Counted from the first letter of the stretch, positions 1 through 10,846 are shown. The stretch is 64,000 nucleotides of DNA from Cyanophora paradoxa (GCA_004431415.1 QPMI01000556.1:1-64000); one strand, 5' to 3'. Translations and numbers: made by a program. The notes: generated by a model not told the origin, from the letters alone.

Positions 1-73
1 ACGTTCTGCTGATGGACGTGCCCGACTTGAACGTCACGACATCTCGAACGTCAACACGTGCATCAACAAGGTC

Positions 74-301
74 GTGATCCCGACGTGGGGCCACGACGGC
101 CTCGAGAACACCATCCTCTACTGGTTCGAGGTGCCCATGGCCGTGCGCCCGAACTACGTCGCGTACGACAAGTTCCAGAGCTGCGCGTGCGCTTCACCGA
201 CATCACGGCGCCACCAAGAGAACAACGCCTTCATCGTCAAGAACTTCGGCCTCTGGCCTTTGCGAAATAGATTTTCGCAGGCCCCCCTTAAATGCGCCTG
301 A
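74..301 (+). CDS. Unidentified protein fragment, left-cut virus-like gene
   Basis: The clearest frame reads from about position 40 through TCINKVVIPTWGHDG and YWFEVPMAVRPNYVAYDKF to about 180. It then continues in a neighbouring frame (RVRFTDIT) and returns (ENNAFIVKNFGLWP). This is one protein interrupted by one-base shifts. Its true start lies left of the window or was destroyed. The hydrophobic and aromatic content suggests a folded beta-rich protein. Weak further coding signal in shifting frames continues to about 490, including SGPIKYGLLHSLSHIPSRE near 400-465. No family is recognised. Confidence 0.3.
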   Translation: MIPTWGHDGLENTILYWFEVPMAVRPNYVAYDKFQSCACASPTSRRHQENNAFIVKNFGLWPLRNRFSQAPLKCA

Positions 302-812
302 TCATATTCCCGCGAAAGGGCTCGGGCGTCAAGACGCGCACCTTTACGGCGTGCCTGGCTACCCCTCGCCCCTCACTTACAGAGTCGATCTTGTAACCGC
401 CTCTGGTCCAATTAAATACGGGCTGCTGCACAGCCTCAGTCACATCCCGTCTCGCGAGAGCGCATGGCAGACTTGGCCTTAATCGTAGAATTCGAGTACA
501 GGGGGGTAGACACGCTAACGGCGAGCACGTTTACAGGGTACGGGTAGCAAGGGAGGGGTACTCGCTGCCGAACGCACGGGCGGGAATACTGGGAGCCGAA
601 AATACGCGACGCCTCCGAGGCCTACCGCTGGCTGCGTGACGAGCAGATCACATCAGCCCGATTACCCCTAACGCCGACGTTTTCTGGCAGGTGCCCGTGG
701 CCGTTGGACAACGGGCGAGGTGAGCGGCAAGCTGAAGTGGACGTGGGACGCGGAGCATTAGTTAATTTTTCTCTCTCGCGGATAAAATGTCGATGCCGAC
801 GACCCCTGGCGC

Positions 813-1133
813 ATGGCCATCCCGAATCCGGACGAGGTGCTGAACGGCGCCTTCGCGATAGACGGGAGCCTGAGCGTGAGGGGAATTTACGCGGACGAGA
901 TAAGGCTGCGCAAGGCGCGCGACCTACAGCGATTCCTGACGTCCGTCGGTACCTTGGACGATTACGGTGACTCACCGCAATTATCAAGGGCTCTGGGCGT
1001 CACGACCGAGACGGGCGTGGACTGGAACATTATTAAGAGGGCGGCCGACGTGAAAATCGCAAACTCCGTTACAGCGAAAGACGCCACCCTGAACCTCGTG
1101 AAACTGACTCTAAAGGGCGCAGAGGGGACGTGA
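813..1133 (+). CDS. Unidentified 106-residue protein, virus-like segment
   Basis: Clean frame with normal amino-acid composition (MAIPNPDEVLNGAFAIDG near the start, SVTAKDATLNLVKLTLKG near the end) and a TGA stop at 1131-1133. A plausible upstream extension in another frame (HISPITPNADVFWQVPVAV, about 650-705; VSGKLKWTWDAE, about 720-757) suggests that the gene begins before 650 and carries frameshifts. A short continuation after the stop (LLEPPGAAEHEPEQYRR, about 1180-1235) may be the next gene or a shifted tail. Family unknown. Confidence 0.35.
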   Translation: MAIPNPDEVLNGAFAIDGSLSVRGIYADEIRLRKARDLQRFLTSVGTLDDYGDSPQLSRALGVTTETGVDWNIIKRAADVKIANSVTAKDATLNLVKLTLKGAEGT

Positions 1134-1251
1134 GGCCCGGGTACAACGCACTCGAGCGCATCGCGGCCCCCTGCCCACATCTACTGGAGCCGCCAGGCGC
1201 TGCCGAGCATGAGCCCGAGCAGTACAGGCGCGACAGGGAGGAGTTTTTCGC

Positions 1252-1857
1252 GTGGTTCGACCACTTCAAGTGAACATCCGCGCCCTGAGCGCCGACAGGA
1301 CGGGCGAGACGCCGGAGACGACGGGCGGGGCCGCATCCCAACGGCACCCGACGTGCTCCCGATCGCTCAGACTGGGCGAAGACGCAGAACTGGGCGCTGA
1401 AGACCACTTCCACGACGAGAGGTACGCCCTCGTCAAGCACCCGCATGTGAAGGCCGACATCACGGACTGGGCGCACCGCCACCTGTACGACGACATCATC
1501 GGCGGCCCAAGGTGCCGGCGCGATTCCGGGTGGGTACGGGCGCGAAGCACGGGAGGTGGGGGTACAGGCACCGGGGTGGGGGTACAGCACCGGGGTGGGG
1601 TACAGGCACGGGGGGCGGAGGGGCTCCAGTGGCACGCCCGTGGAGGGGGCGGGGTAGCAGCGGCTCGGGTGGCGGCGGCTCGGGCGGAGAGAGCGGCGGA
1701 GGGGTACGCTCGTCCGATCCTTGGTACAACAACGGGAATCTTCGGCGCGGCCCTGATTGCAGGCGGTGCAAAGTACTACAGGATCGGAAGCGTACGAAAG
1801 GACATTGCAGAGCTGCAGAAAGATAACAAACGATCGTTTACTCAGACGAGCAGGTGA
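1252..1857 (+). CDS. Unidentified protein: polar head, Gly/Thr-rich repeat, one hydrophobic segment
   Basis: The frame encodes a polar His/Asp-rich stretch (DHFHDERYALVKHPHVKADI, about 1400-1460), then a low-complexity part where the DNA repeats GGGGTACAGGCACCGGGGTG-like units (about 1530-1610). A short hydrophobic run (TGIFGAALIAGGAKYY, about 1725-1775) leads into a charged helix (VRKDIAELQKDNKR). The hydrophobic run could be a signal anchor or membrane helix, and the charged helix continues into the coiled-coil region downstream. Start uncertain; the ATG at 1252 is only the first in frame. No family recognised. Confidence 0.35.
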   Translation: MVRPLQVNIRALSADRTGETPETTGGAASQRHPTCSRSLRLGEDAELGAEDHFHDERYALVKHPHVKADITDWAHRHLYDDIIGGPRCRRDSGWVRARSTGGGGTGTGVGVQHRGGVQARGAEGLQWHARGGGGVAAARVAAARAERAAEGYARPILGTTTGIFGAALIAGGAKYYRIGSVRKDIAELQKDNKRSFTQTSR

Positions 1858-3420
1858 GAATACTGCAAGGAGCTGAAGACAAGGAGCGGCAATTTTAACG
1901 AAATGAGGACAGCGGCCGAGAAAAAGATAGCGACGATTTGAAAGAGGCGAGCGATAGAATTGAGAAATCCCTGGAGCCGAGGAGAAAGCCGAATCCGAAG
2001 AGAGAGGCCATAGGATCGTGGAAAACGCGATAAGGAGGCAAAGGAGCAGGCAAGACCGAGCTGGAGAAACTGGACATGGAAATAGCAAACAAGGTCACAT
2101 AGCAAACAGGTCGAAGAGGGCACAAAGATGCTGACGATGAGCGAAAGGCAGCGAGGAGCAAGCCAGAAAAGCAAAGAGGATTTAAGGCAGCTCGACTGCG
2201 AGAACAGGAGAGGCAAAGCAGAGGGCTCGCATCCACCATACGATTCAACCTAGAGCAGCAAGTGAAAACGCTGACGGCCGAGCTGCAGAGGATAGGGACG
2301 GCTGTGCCAAGGCACAATGAGACGCAGACGACGCCAAGGCCCGATCCAAGGCCGGCGCCGAGAGGCTGCCTTCGCGCGGCTGGGTAGGAGCGACCAGTGG
2401 AAGAGCTCATTGGCCTCACGCTCGAGGATCAGAGGCCCTCTTCGACGCGTTAGAGCACGGCGCAGGGCGGACGAGGAGGCAGCTGCCAAGACAGAAGAGG
2501 AACGACTGAAGGCAATGCAAACTGCATCAGACGAGGAATTTGCACGGCTGGAGAGCCGAAGGTAGCGGAGCGTAAGCGACGACTGAGACGTTCAGGGGCG
2601 CAGATGGATTTTTACCGCTCGAGCTCAAAAAGACTGAAAGAAGGAAATGCATCGGGGACAGGCTCCGCGCCATGGAAGAGAACATCGCGACTTTAGCTAC
2701 GTTATGGATCAGCTGACGGAAGGGTCAGAAAGACGCCGAAGAACTGAGGAGAAAGATGGCCGATGAGAAGTGAAAAACTTGAGCGTCAGCTGTTCAGAGG
2801 CCCATCAGCGATGCCATCTGGATAGCATACGCGACGTGGAGAGATGCACAGAGAACTGCGGACGGAAGCGAGCCTGTGGCGGGGAGCCCTCGAATGTCAC
2901 TGTACCGGATACAAAGGGGAGTTTTTGGCAGAGCTGCGAGCCAATCCGAAAACGTGACGCGGCGCACAGAGCGCGTACCTTCCATGGTCGATACGTGGCA
3001 AGCTGAGCAAATTTGGGAAATGCGAAGAGCCATCATTCCAGCGGAGGGCTCGCGCAGTACGATGCCATGTGCGCGATCTGGAGGCCTTCAAACGTGAGCA
3101 CCCACCCGCCAAATACAAGATTCACATAGATACGACGCATTCATGGGCGATCTAAGAAGAGAGGAACGAGGCCAAGAGTCAGATCGAGGAGCGCTACAGA
3201 AAGGCCCAAGCGGACAAGGAGTACGCAAACAGGGTGATCGAAGAGCGAAGCAGCAAGCCAAGGAGAACGCGGCGAGACGCAACGCCGAGATAGAAGAGCA
3301 GAGCGGAAGATCGCAGAGCGCAAGGCGCAGAGAAGAGGCAAGAAAGACAAGGTAGAGACAGAGTACCAAGCATTGAAACGGGAGGCCAATCAAATATTAA
3401 AACGAAGGGAAGGGCGTACG
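1858..3420 (+). pseudogene. Frameshifted coiled-coil protein, virus-like segment
   Basis: About 1.5 kb in which every strongly coding piece is alpha-helical and rich in Glu, Lys, Arg, Ala and Gln: ELEKLDMEIANK (about 2060), IRFNLEQQVKTLTAELQRIG (about 2240-2300), KTEEERLKAMQTASDEEFAR (about 2490-2550), EAKSQIEERYRKAQADKEYA (about 3170-3230). The pieces lie in alternating frames, so the gene has multiple one-base indels, either real decay or read error. Long coiled coils occur in virus scaffold, tail and internal core proteins, but no specific homology is visible. Confidence 0.35.
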
Positions 3421-4267
3421 CCGATGAGCGCGGGCGTCGGCTTGGCCAGCCAGACGACATCACACTCGCGAGAGGGACGACGTTTCCGTGGAGGAGATGC
3501 GCCCGGGCACGCCGCCTGCCCTCCGAGGGCGTGTTTCAGACGCTCGACAGGCGCGTGATGGGCGACTCGGACGTTATTTTGCGCAACGCCTCATGCCCTA
3601 CGGCGACTGGAACCGCGCCACCGCCGACGCCCTCGCCGATTCGACCTCGAGCGATCACCACCAAAGAGCAGCGCGACGCGTACCTGGGCGCCCGAGGGCA
3701 AGGCGCCCGGGTGGCCAAGAGGCCCTCAGCGCCGAGACGCTCTTCTCGGCGCGGTACGGCGAACAACGACGGCATGTCTTTCGGGCAGCCGATTTATTTC
3801 AGGGGGCGGCATCGACTTGTGGGCGCCGGCTCGGGGTACGGCTCGCGGCCATGCGGCGGCGGCGCGCGGCGGCGGCGGCCTTGGCTGCGACGGCCGCGGC
3901 CTGCTCTCGGCTACCAGGCGCTCTCGCAGGGCAAGATAGGGAGGCGAGTTCTTCGATACGTTCCGCGATCAGATGATCATGACGGTCGGCTCTTTTGGCC
4001 TTCAGACGGCATGTCGTCCGCCTGAGCGCCCTCACGAAAATGAGGATCGGCACGGTGGGCGGACTTGGCCTGTCCATCCTCGCGGGCGCCATCGCGCAGG
4101 TGATCGTGATATCATCAACGGGCGCAGCGCGGAAGAAATCGTGAAGAACTTTTCAAGTACCCCGTCGACTGGGCGACCGACACCATACAGTTCATCGCGG
4201 AGCTCTCCAACAGATCTACGACTGGGCGTCGAACGTGGGCGACGAGCGAGCCAGCTGCGCACCGAAT
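3421..4267 (+). pseudogene. Frameshifted protein with Gly-rich and membrane-like segments
   Basis: Pieces in different frames read as one gene: ERGRRLGQPDDITLARGTTF (about 3425-3490), LRGRVFQTLDRRVMGDSDVI (about 3520-3580), MPYGDWNRATADALADS (about 3590-3645), a Gly/Arg-rich stretch (3800-3920), then FFDTFRDQMIMTVGSFGLQT (about 3950-4010). A long hydrophobic helix follows (IGTVGGLGLSILAGAIAQVI, about 4045-4110) and then an amphipathic tail (IYDWASNV, about 4205-4235) ending at a TAA at 4267. The helix suggests a membrane or membrane-inserting protein. No family assigned. Confidence 0.3.
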
Positions 4268-4289
4268 AATCGGCTGGAGGGCAGCTGGG

Positions 4290-4920
4290 CTCCGGATTTT
4301 TGGTGTGTACGACCCTCGAGGCGCGCGAAATGCCTCGCTCTTGGCCCAGGAGCTGCGGTTAAACAAATCAAGAGCCGAAGGAGCTGCAGCCTTCATTCGC
4401 GCGCTCGACAACAGCATCAACGATTACCGTACCCCAAGGACCAGAAACCCTGCTCGAATCGATCGCGCGACCTGCTCTTCCTCCCAGCTCACCGTAAAAT
4501 GCAGGAGGCTTCGGTCGACTTCGCTCGCCTGAGTCGACTTATGCGCGACCTAAGCAGATGATAAAGGAGAGACCAAGGGGCGAAGCGCGTCTTAATTGCC
4601 GTCTACAGAGGGCCTCACAGGATCAATCACATCGAAGCCCTAAGGCGCGAATTCGGCTCGCCATCCGTCACTCGGCGTCTCGTCGACGAGGGGCGCAGGT
4701 GGCCCGCCTGCGGACGCCAACTCGCGCCTCGAGATTCCCGGACCTTCCGCATGCAGATTGTGGGAGCCGAGGCTTCAGGAATACGGGCCTTCATAGACAA
4801 CGGATCAATTCGCAGAGCCCCAAGGCAAACTGGCTGTACCAAGGCCTACGTCGATAAATTGGTTGACAGCTGCAGCACCATACACCAAGAAGATCGCCAA
4901 AGGCATCGAGTACTGGGCGC
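4290..4920 (+). pseudogene. Frameshifted unidentified helical protein
   Basis: Coding pieces include YDPRGARNASLLAQELRLNK (about 4305-4365) with the downstream EGAAAFIRALDNSINDYR (about 4378-4430), and INHIEALRREFGSPSVTRRL (about 4622-4683) followed by FRMQIVGAEASGIRAFIDNG (about 4745-4805). Composition is that of a soluble, mostly helical protein. It lies directly upstream of the fibre-like gene on the same strand, so it could be a tail- or fibre-associated protein, but this is only context. No family recognised. Confidence 0.25.
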
Positions 4921-4929
4921 CCGAGCCAG

Positions 4930-6777
4930 GCCAGCCCGTGTTTGCATCGCAGAACTACGAGTGGCACATGGCGCCGGGCGAGCCAGGCCGTGAGCACCGT
5001 GGGCGTTGCCGTGCCGCAGCTGCGACGGTGGCACACACGGGGCGTATGCAGATCTCAGCGGGAGGCCGACGATACCCGTGATACCAACAACGTGGCGTGG
5101 ATAGCATCACGGGAAGCCGAGTACGTATCCCCACGCAGACCACCAGCACACCATCTCTCAATCAGCGACTGGACGCCCCGGACTTGACGAACATCTCCGT
5201 GGATTGGGACAACGTAACGGCAAGCCACTTACCTTCCCCCCTCTACACACAGTCACATGTGTACTGGGTAATGTCATCGACCGACCCACTTCCTTCCACC
5301 CTCTACGCACAGTCACACAGATACTCGCTCACCAGCCACGGCACAGAAACGTGAACATGGATGCGTACATAACGCACGGCACGTCCTTCCACTCCTACGC
5401 TGCGTACACGGAGTTTAACATCAATTCAACATACACGGTGACGTTCAACATTACATTCGACAGGCGTACGACACTGGAGGCGACTGGGGACCCAGCAAAC
5501 CCAACGCCGTTATTAACGTAACCCCTCGTTCGACATCAATCCCGGCGCAGCACGGATGTCGATTTCTACGGGGCCAACGTCACGGCGGTGAGTCACACTG
5601 GCTTTACAGTTAAAGTGAGATTCCAACCCAGAATGACGGTCACGCCCACCCAAATTGTCCAGCTTTTATTCATTGGACCGCGATCGGCAAGCTGCTTATG
5701 TAATCGATTTTCTGATGCAATCCAAAATGTCGGTCGCTGTCCCTCTATTTACCTATGCTGCCAGCGTGAATCACAAGGGCGATCACACGATTAAGGAGAC
5801 CACCCTCGGAAACCAGGCCACCGAGGCCCCTACAACGCCACGGCCGTCCCTTTTCCGAGGCCGACCTCGTCGCGTCGGCGAGCTGCGCTGCGACAAGATG
5901 CGCACGCGGAGGGCGGGTCGGCCGTGCCGGGGCGCGTGAGGACGCAGAGGCTCACCGTCACGAACGGGCCTGGACGGGAGCGGTACACCACGAATCAGGT
6001 GACCTTTAATGGACTGTGAACGGGAGGGAATGCGGCTCTGTATGTGCAAGGAGGCGAGCAAACGTGGTGGGGGGCTTAGGGTGAGCGGGGCTTCAAACTT
6101 GGCGGGCATCGTTACATTGGACGATAAGCTGCAAATTACCGGAACGTCACCGTACATAAATGGCGGTGGTTCAGGCGTAGCTATAAGTAACAACGAAAAC
6201 GATAGACTCCTCTGTGGGACTCTTGGCGTTGGTGTTACAGGTACTCTATTTACCTCGGCAATCGAAGGCCCTACTAATGGCCTAAGCATAGCAAACACTT
6301 CAATCGTTGATAGCGGAAGCGTCAGCGTCAGCTCTGGTCTATCCTTGAGAAACAACGCACCGAACGACTGCTGTGCGGAACCGTCGGCGTTGGCATCACG
6401 GGTCGGCTCATCGTCTCGACGCTCACGGGCGATGGAAACCGAGCCGTTTATTCGGATGCTCAAGGATACCTGACAAACTCGTCGAGCGATAGCCGCCTGA
6501 AAGAAAATGTCGCGAGCATGTCGGGCATTCTCCCTCTTCTGCTGCAGCTGAATCCCGTGTCGTTCACCTGGAAGAACACATCCTCGGGGGTTCGAAACGG
6601 ATTACGGTCTCATCGCACAGGAAGTCCAAGGCGTCTTCCGAGTCTCGTTTTCGAGAACGCGGATGGATTTCTCGGGTAAACTACGACAGGCTCATTTCCC
6701 TGTCGTTGAAGGCAATTCAGGAACTTTCACAAGAAGTTCAAACTCTCAAAGACCAGGTAGCGGCACTGGCGAGCTGA
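4930..6777 (+). CDS. Fibre-like protein with C-terminal S74 intramolecular chaperone domain (frameshifted)
   Basis: The N-terminal and middle parts are beta-rich and low in charge (DAYITHGTSFHSYAAYTEFN, about 5358-5420; FTVKVRFQPRMTVTPTQIVQ, about 5605-5665; repeated 'GT..GVGVTGTL' motifs at about 6205-6240 and 6375-6400), as in trimeric fibres. The last ~100 codons match the Peptidase_S74 family: SDSRLKENVASMSG, LNPVSFTWKNTSSG, YGLIAQEVQGVF, NYDRLISLSLKAIQEL, then a terminal coiled coil (EVQTLKDQVAAL) and TGA at 6775-6777. In that family the domain trimerises the fibre and then cuts itself off after a catalytic Ser; here the 'S.SDSRLKENV' entry holds the Ser-rich cleavage region and the Lys-Glu motif. 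Frames shift several times (for example near 6590-6600 and 6640). Start uncertain. It ends 20 bp from the convergent gene's stop. Confidence 0.6.
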
Positions 6778-6797
6778 TCTGGAACAACTAGGAATAA

Positions 6798-8902
6798 CTA
6801 CACCGCGAGTATCACAATTCGACCGTTGCCACCGTCGCTGAAAGACGAGCCACCGTTGCCGCCCCTACCAATGCCTGCTGCGTAGTGAGCGTCTCCGCTA
6901 TTTCCTGCCACCTGGCCGGACCCAGGATACACCGTAGCATCCGTCAAGTTTCCTATGTAGCTCGAGCCACCGCCACCTCCAAACATTCTTGCTATTGGGT
7001 TCTCTGACACTCCGCTCCTGCTGACCCAGAGCCTCCACCGAAGTAACCACCACCACCACACCACCGAACCTGTAGCCGCTTGAATCAGCCCAGTCTCTCC
7101 ACCTTGGCGCAAAGTTCCCGGTTGCTGGGCCTGGCCCCTGAGGCCACAACACCGCTCCGCCAGCGGTTTGGGTGCCTCCTTGAGCCGGTATCTCTCCGTT
7201 ACTCCAACCAACCCAGCCGCACCACCGTCAACCCCCGCCTACTCCCCGCCGCCATTCGAATCACATGTACCCCACCTCCGGCCCCTGCAACAACCAAGTC
7301 GTCCCTGCAACGCGCTGAATTGCAGAACGACCACCACCGGCGCCGTTTTGTACTCCGGATCGACGCTATGGCTCCAGCCCCTTCCACACCTCCGTAGACG
7401 GTAGCAGTGCAGTCCCCGATACACCCTTTGGGCCGCCGCATCCAACAACAAGGATGAGCGTCTCCCGAGGACACAGCCAATGTACCAACTACGCAAGCAC
7501 CCGCGCCTCCACGGACCCCGTACCTGCGCGTTCTCCGCCTCCACCCCGGCCGCCCATACGATGACACGCACAGCCACAGTCCCCGTTGGTACTACGAAAG
7601 TCTGGTCGGCCCGGTGTAGGAGAATGTACCCAAAACAGGAGCGTTTGCAGTTGTTGCACTGGCAGACGAGGACTGAGGCCTTCCTCGCCGATCTGGTTGA
7701 CGCCCTTGATGGTGTAAGTGTAAGTGGTTCCGTAAACGGTCGTTGTGTCCGAAAAGGGGCTGCTCGTGTCGCTGGCAAGGAACACGCCACCCTGTAGATG
7801 TTGTAGGAGACGTGACGCCCGTCACCGGCACCGACCACTCGAGCACAACAGGCTGTGCTGCCCCCGCCGCGGGGTTGCAGTGAGCCCAGTGGCGCCCCCG
7901 GGTCCGTGGTGACGTACGCCGCAATACTCTTCGGCCCCTCCCTCCCGTGTTCGTCGCGGAGATCTGGTACTCGTACCCTGTACCCCAGACGGTGGTCGTG
8001 TCGCTGTAGGAGTTGGTCGCGGAGTCTGTGAGGTAGGCCCCGTCTCTGTAAATCTTGTATCCCGTCGCTCCCGTGACGCAGTCCAGCTGAGGCTGACAGG
8101 CTGCTGCTGGTCGTTGGTGCTGATGCCGTCACGTTCGTGGGGCGTTTGGCATAGTCCAGACCAGGAGCGGATCGGACTTGTCGTATTCGACACCGCCCAC
8201 GATGCCGGCCACCTGGTAAGAGTATTCCGTGCCCCACGTAAGAGCAGTGCTATCGTCAATGTACGAGGTAGACAGGGCACTGCTCGCAAATCCGATTGGC
8301 GTACCGTTCCTGTAAATTCGAATCGAGTCCGCGCCCTCCATGGCCACCAGTTGATTGTGACGACTATGGCGGTTTCGGAAGCCCGAAGACGCGGGGCCGC
8401 CCCGGCAATAAAATCGCCGTAGGTCTGGCCGTGGCGGTCGTGAGCGTGGTGTAGGCTTCGATCTGCGGGCTGAAGCCGCCTATGCCTTGGAAGAGAATGT
8501 AATTGCTCATGGCACCTCGTGGGTGTAGAGAAGCGACTGTGCGTAGGTTTGGGCGGGGCTTTGCCATCAGAGCCCGTGCTGCTGCTGCCCTGTTCGCGAA
8601 CCGCCGCCACGCGGTAGAGTCGCTGGGCCCCAAACTAAAGGGAGAGTCCGTGTAGGTGACGGTTGGCGCATTCACCGTGGCCACGAGATCCCAGGGCCGT
8701 TGATGCTGGTCGCCCTGTACACCTTGTACTTGACGGCGTTGGTGACCGCGACCCAGTTCAGCTGAAAGCCGTACGTACTGTTCCCGTTGTTGAGCACGGA
8801 GCCCGATCGCACCTGGGGCCTGCCCACAGTCAGCGAGATCGGCTCCACGCCATACTGCGGAGCCTGCACCACCTGCTTTTTCACGAATACGAAGCGGGGC
8901 AT
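6798..8902 (-). CDS. Fibronectin-III-repeat protein with glycine-rich C-terminal domain (frameshifted)
   Basis: Starts at ATG 8900-8902 (MPRFVFVKKQVVQAPQYG). It then carries several FN3-like repeats, seen by the recurring 'W..V..A..YKVYR' strand and a 'Y.D..T..G..Y.Y.V' partner: LNWVAVTNAVKYKVYRA (about 8720-8770), DSIRIYRNGTPIGF with LTWGTEYSYQVAGIVGG (about 8205-8335), GTGYEYQI (about 7960-7985), YGTTYTYTIKGVNQIGEEG (about 7670-7735). The C terminus is glycine-rich (FGGGGGSSYIGNL, GGNGGSSFSDGGNGRIVI) and ends at 6798. The glycine-rich end resembles those of many viral and surface adhesins. At least five frame changes are needed. Likely a surface or fibre adhesin, facing the S74 gene tail to tail. 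Family assignment rests on repeat pattern only. Confidence 0.5.
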
Positions 8903-8941
8903 TTTCCTCTACGATCCGAAAAAATATCTGCCCCGGGGTAA
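8903..8941. promoter_or_regulatory. Divergent intergenic spacer between adhesin-like and beta-rich genes
   Basis: The minus-strand adhesin-like gene begins at 8902 and an ATG opens rightward coding at 8942, leaving under 40 bp, with a short A-rich stretch (GAAAAAATA, about 8918-8926). If both starts are right, this spacer must hold both promoters. That is typical of compact viral genomes, not of this alga's own genes. No motif confirmed. Confidence 0.25.
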
Positions 8942-9575
8942 ATGACTTCCAACTGTACCAGACCCTCAGCGCTCACTTGACGTTGGCAACAACACCAAGG
9001 ATTTCGCACGCATACCCTCCGGCAGTTACGTCGACGTCTTTCTGCAGAATCCCGTCGTGATTCAGGTCGTTCAGAACGCCTACGCCACGCCCAAGATTTA
9101 TTCCTACCAGCTCTTCTTCGACCCTCTGAGCCTCAGCGCAGAGGTTATCGAGCTGCTGCACGAATCAGGACTCGTGAAAAAGGTGGCACCTGCCACGGCC
9201 ACTGCCAACGTCTTGCGCTGTCTCGAGGTCAAGTTCAGGAGACGGGTACGGCCCACCGTGAACCGGTACCCCAGTTCTTCGAATCTTCCGGGTACGGGAA
9301 CTTACCAGATGAGGGTACGCTCAAGGGCGACGTGCTCTTCACGAAATTCAATCCAAGTCCCGCGACCTGGGGCCCTCTACACGGGCGGCAACCCACGCGG
9401 CTCGACTCTACCCCGCTTCCCCTTCACCTTTTCAGGTTCCAGGTCTTCCCCTCTCCTACGCCGCCGACCAGCCCCACTCAGCACGGGCGCCAGCCTCTGC
9501 GCGGAGCTGCGTGAGTGCTCGATTTCCTACGCGTACGGCACCGACGCTGACTCTGTGCCTGGGCCCGCGTCATGA
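8942..9575 (+). CDS. Beta-rich protein, first of two paralogous copies (frameshifted)
   Basis: A frameshift soon after the ATG at 8942 leads into GSYVDVFLQNPVVIQVVQNA (about 9022-9080), then SYQLFFDPLSLSAEVIELLH (about 9102-9160), SGLVKKV, and VLRCLEVKFRR (about 9212-9243). Further on is DEGTLKGDVLFTKFNP (about 9310-9357). The block NPV-x-Q/R-V ... LSA-x-x-x-x-LL-x-SGLVKK ... V-L-x-LEVKF recurs in the next gene, so this is a duplicated family. The pattern of short strands plus an amphipathic helix looks like a virion beta-sandwich protein, but no known family is recognised. Confidence 0.35.
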
Positions 9576-9581
9576 ACATCG

Positions 9582-10131
9582 GTGGCGACATCACCCTCTT
9601 TCACGGATAATCTTTCTCATTTGAGGTCGCAAAATGCCGACCACCTCGCCACCATCGTGAAGACCGTGTCTGCCGGCTCGATCGTCCCCGATTTCTACGG
9701 CAACGCTGGAACGTGGCCAACGCAGGGACGGACAAGGTGGAGTGGGACGGAAACTACGCCACCCCGCTCACCGTGAGGGTCCAGAATCCCGTCATGTTGC
9801 GCGTCACCTCCAACGATTTCGAGAATCCCGCCTCCTGCTCCGTGTACGTGTACTTTGACATCGACTCGGGCGTGAGCGCGGATGAGGCGGAGGCGCTCTG
9901 GCTCTCGGGCCTCCTGAAAAAGATAGAGCCCTCTGTGCCTGATCGGCCCGCCATTCGCGTGCTCGAACTCAAGTTCACCGCTAACACCGCCCTCACTCGC
10001 AAATTCGGGAATGTGCGAATCCGAACATCAAAACGCATTTAGATGGCGCCCTCATCGATGCCACACACAAGACCACGCAGGCCGTTCCCTTTGAGATGTA
10101 CAACCTCTGGAAGATGACCGCAAAGGAATGA
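9582..10131 (+). CDS. Beta-rich protein, second paralogous copy
   Basis: After a short frame-shifted lead (DHLATIVKTVSAGSIVPDFY, about 9640-9700), a clean frame runs to 10042: LTVRVQNPVMLRVTSNDF, CSVYVYFDIDSGVSADEAEA, LWLSGLLKKIEP, IRVLELKFTANTALTRKFG. One more frame change leads to FEMYNLWKMTAKE and TGA at 10129-10131. The NPV, SGLLKK and VLELKF elements align with the preceding gene. Sequence after the stop (LFTKFTFKLYNNIAGMPTSG, about 10215-10275) resembles the DVLFTKFN end of the first copy, so the real C terminus may extend to about 10310. Confidence 0.4.
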
Positions 10132-10427
10132 TGACGAATGCCACCACGGGCGGCGCCTCGGTACCGATTATTCATACGGCGCCTCGAATCCCCGTACCCA
10201 GGTCTGGCCCGGCTCCTCTTCACGAAATTCACTTTCAAATTGTACAACAACATCGCCGGAATGCCTACCTCTGGAATGGTCGTGGCTCTACCCTCATGGC
10301 CGAACTAATTGAGGCAGAGGCGGACTACACGACTGCGACTACCAACTCGACAGCGCCAGGCGCCGGAGCCGAAGTTTACGTGCCTGGGAAACGGTTGGTC
10401 GCGAGTACGACACCAAGATTCACACCA

Positions 10428-10785
10428 CTAGCGTCTAGACTGGCTAAGCTGCATTAGCGCCTGTGCCGCCTCCATCATCTCCCGAATCTCCTCGCTCTTC
10501 TCCTGTAAATTGGCGTACCCCCTCCTCTTCTTGCGAATATCCGACATTGATGCCCAGCGCAGGTTCTCCTCCTGTAGTCCAGCGGTTGCCGTTGATGTGT
10601 TCCACGTAGCGTCCACGTGCGACTTCCGAGGATCAGTTGGAGAGGTAGTGCTTGCGCCCTCCAAACGTCTTGCTCACCCTGTCCCTGTCCACTCTCCAGG
10701 AAACTCCAAGGCACTCGGGGTACGTCCGAGTTGACCAGGACGTTGTAGGCGACGTCTTGCGAGTCGTGCACCGGAGCAGGGCCAT
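10428..10785 (-). CDS. Unidentified small protein (frameshifted)
   Basis: An ATG at 10783-10785 (MALLRC) opens a short frame. Better coding signal continues in shifted frames: DVAYNVLVNSDVPRVPWSFL (about 10700-10760), RVSKTFGGRKHYLSN (about 10640-10690), SMSDIRKKRRGYANLQEKSE (about 10495-10555), then a helical end EEIREMMEAAQALMQLSQ. The C-terminal part is a charged amphipathic helix. It is convergent with the beta-rich gene to its left. No family recognised. Confidence 0.3.
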
Positions 10786-10807
10786 TTTGCCCTAGGTTCA
10801 GAAAAAC

Positions 10808-10846
10808 CTGGGACTTGGGACTTGGACTTGGGACTTGGGACTTGGG
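10808..10846 (+). repeat. Heptamer array (GGGACTT)n, copy 1
   Basis: About five head-to-tail copies of GGGACTT with one shortened unit, followed by GGGAAGAGTT. It is in inverse orientation to the two later arrays. The sequence after it (CCCAGACTTTCTCCAGGATC, about 10871-10890) is an imperfect reverse complement of the sequence just before array 2, so arrays 1 and 2 form an inverted pair around about 10.85-11.26 kb. Confidence 0.8.
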
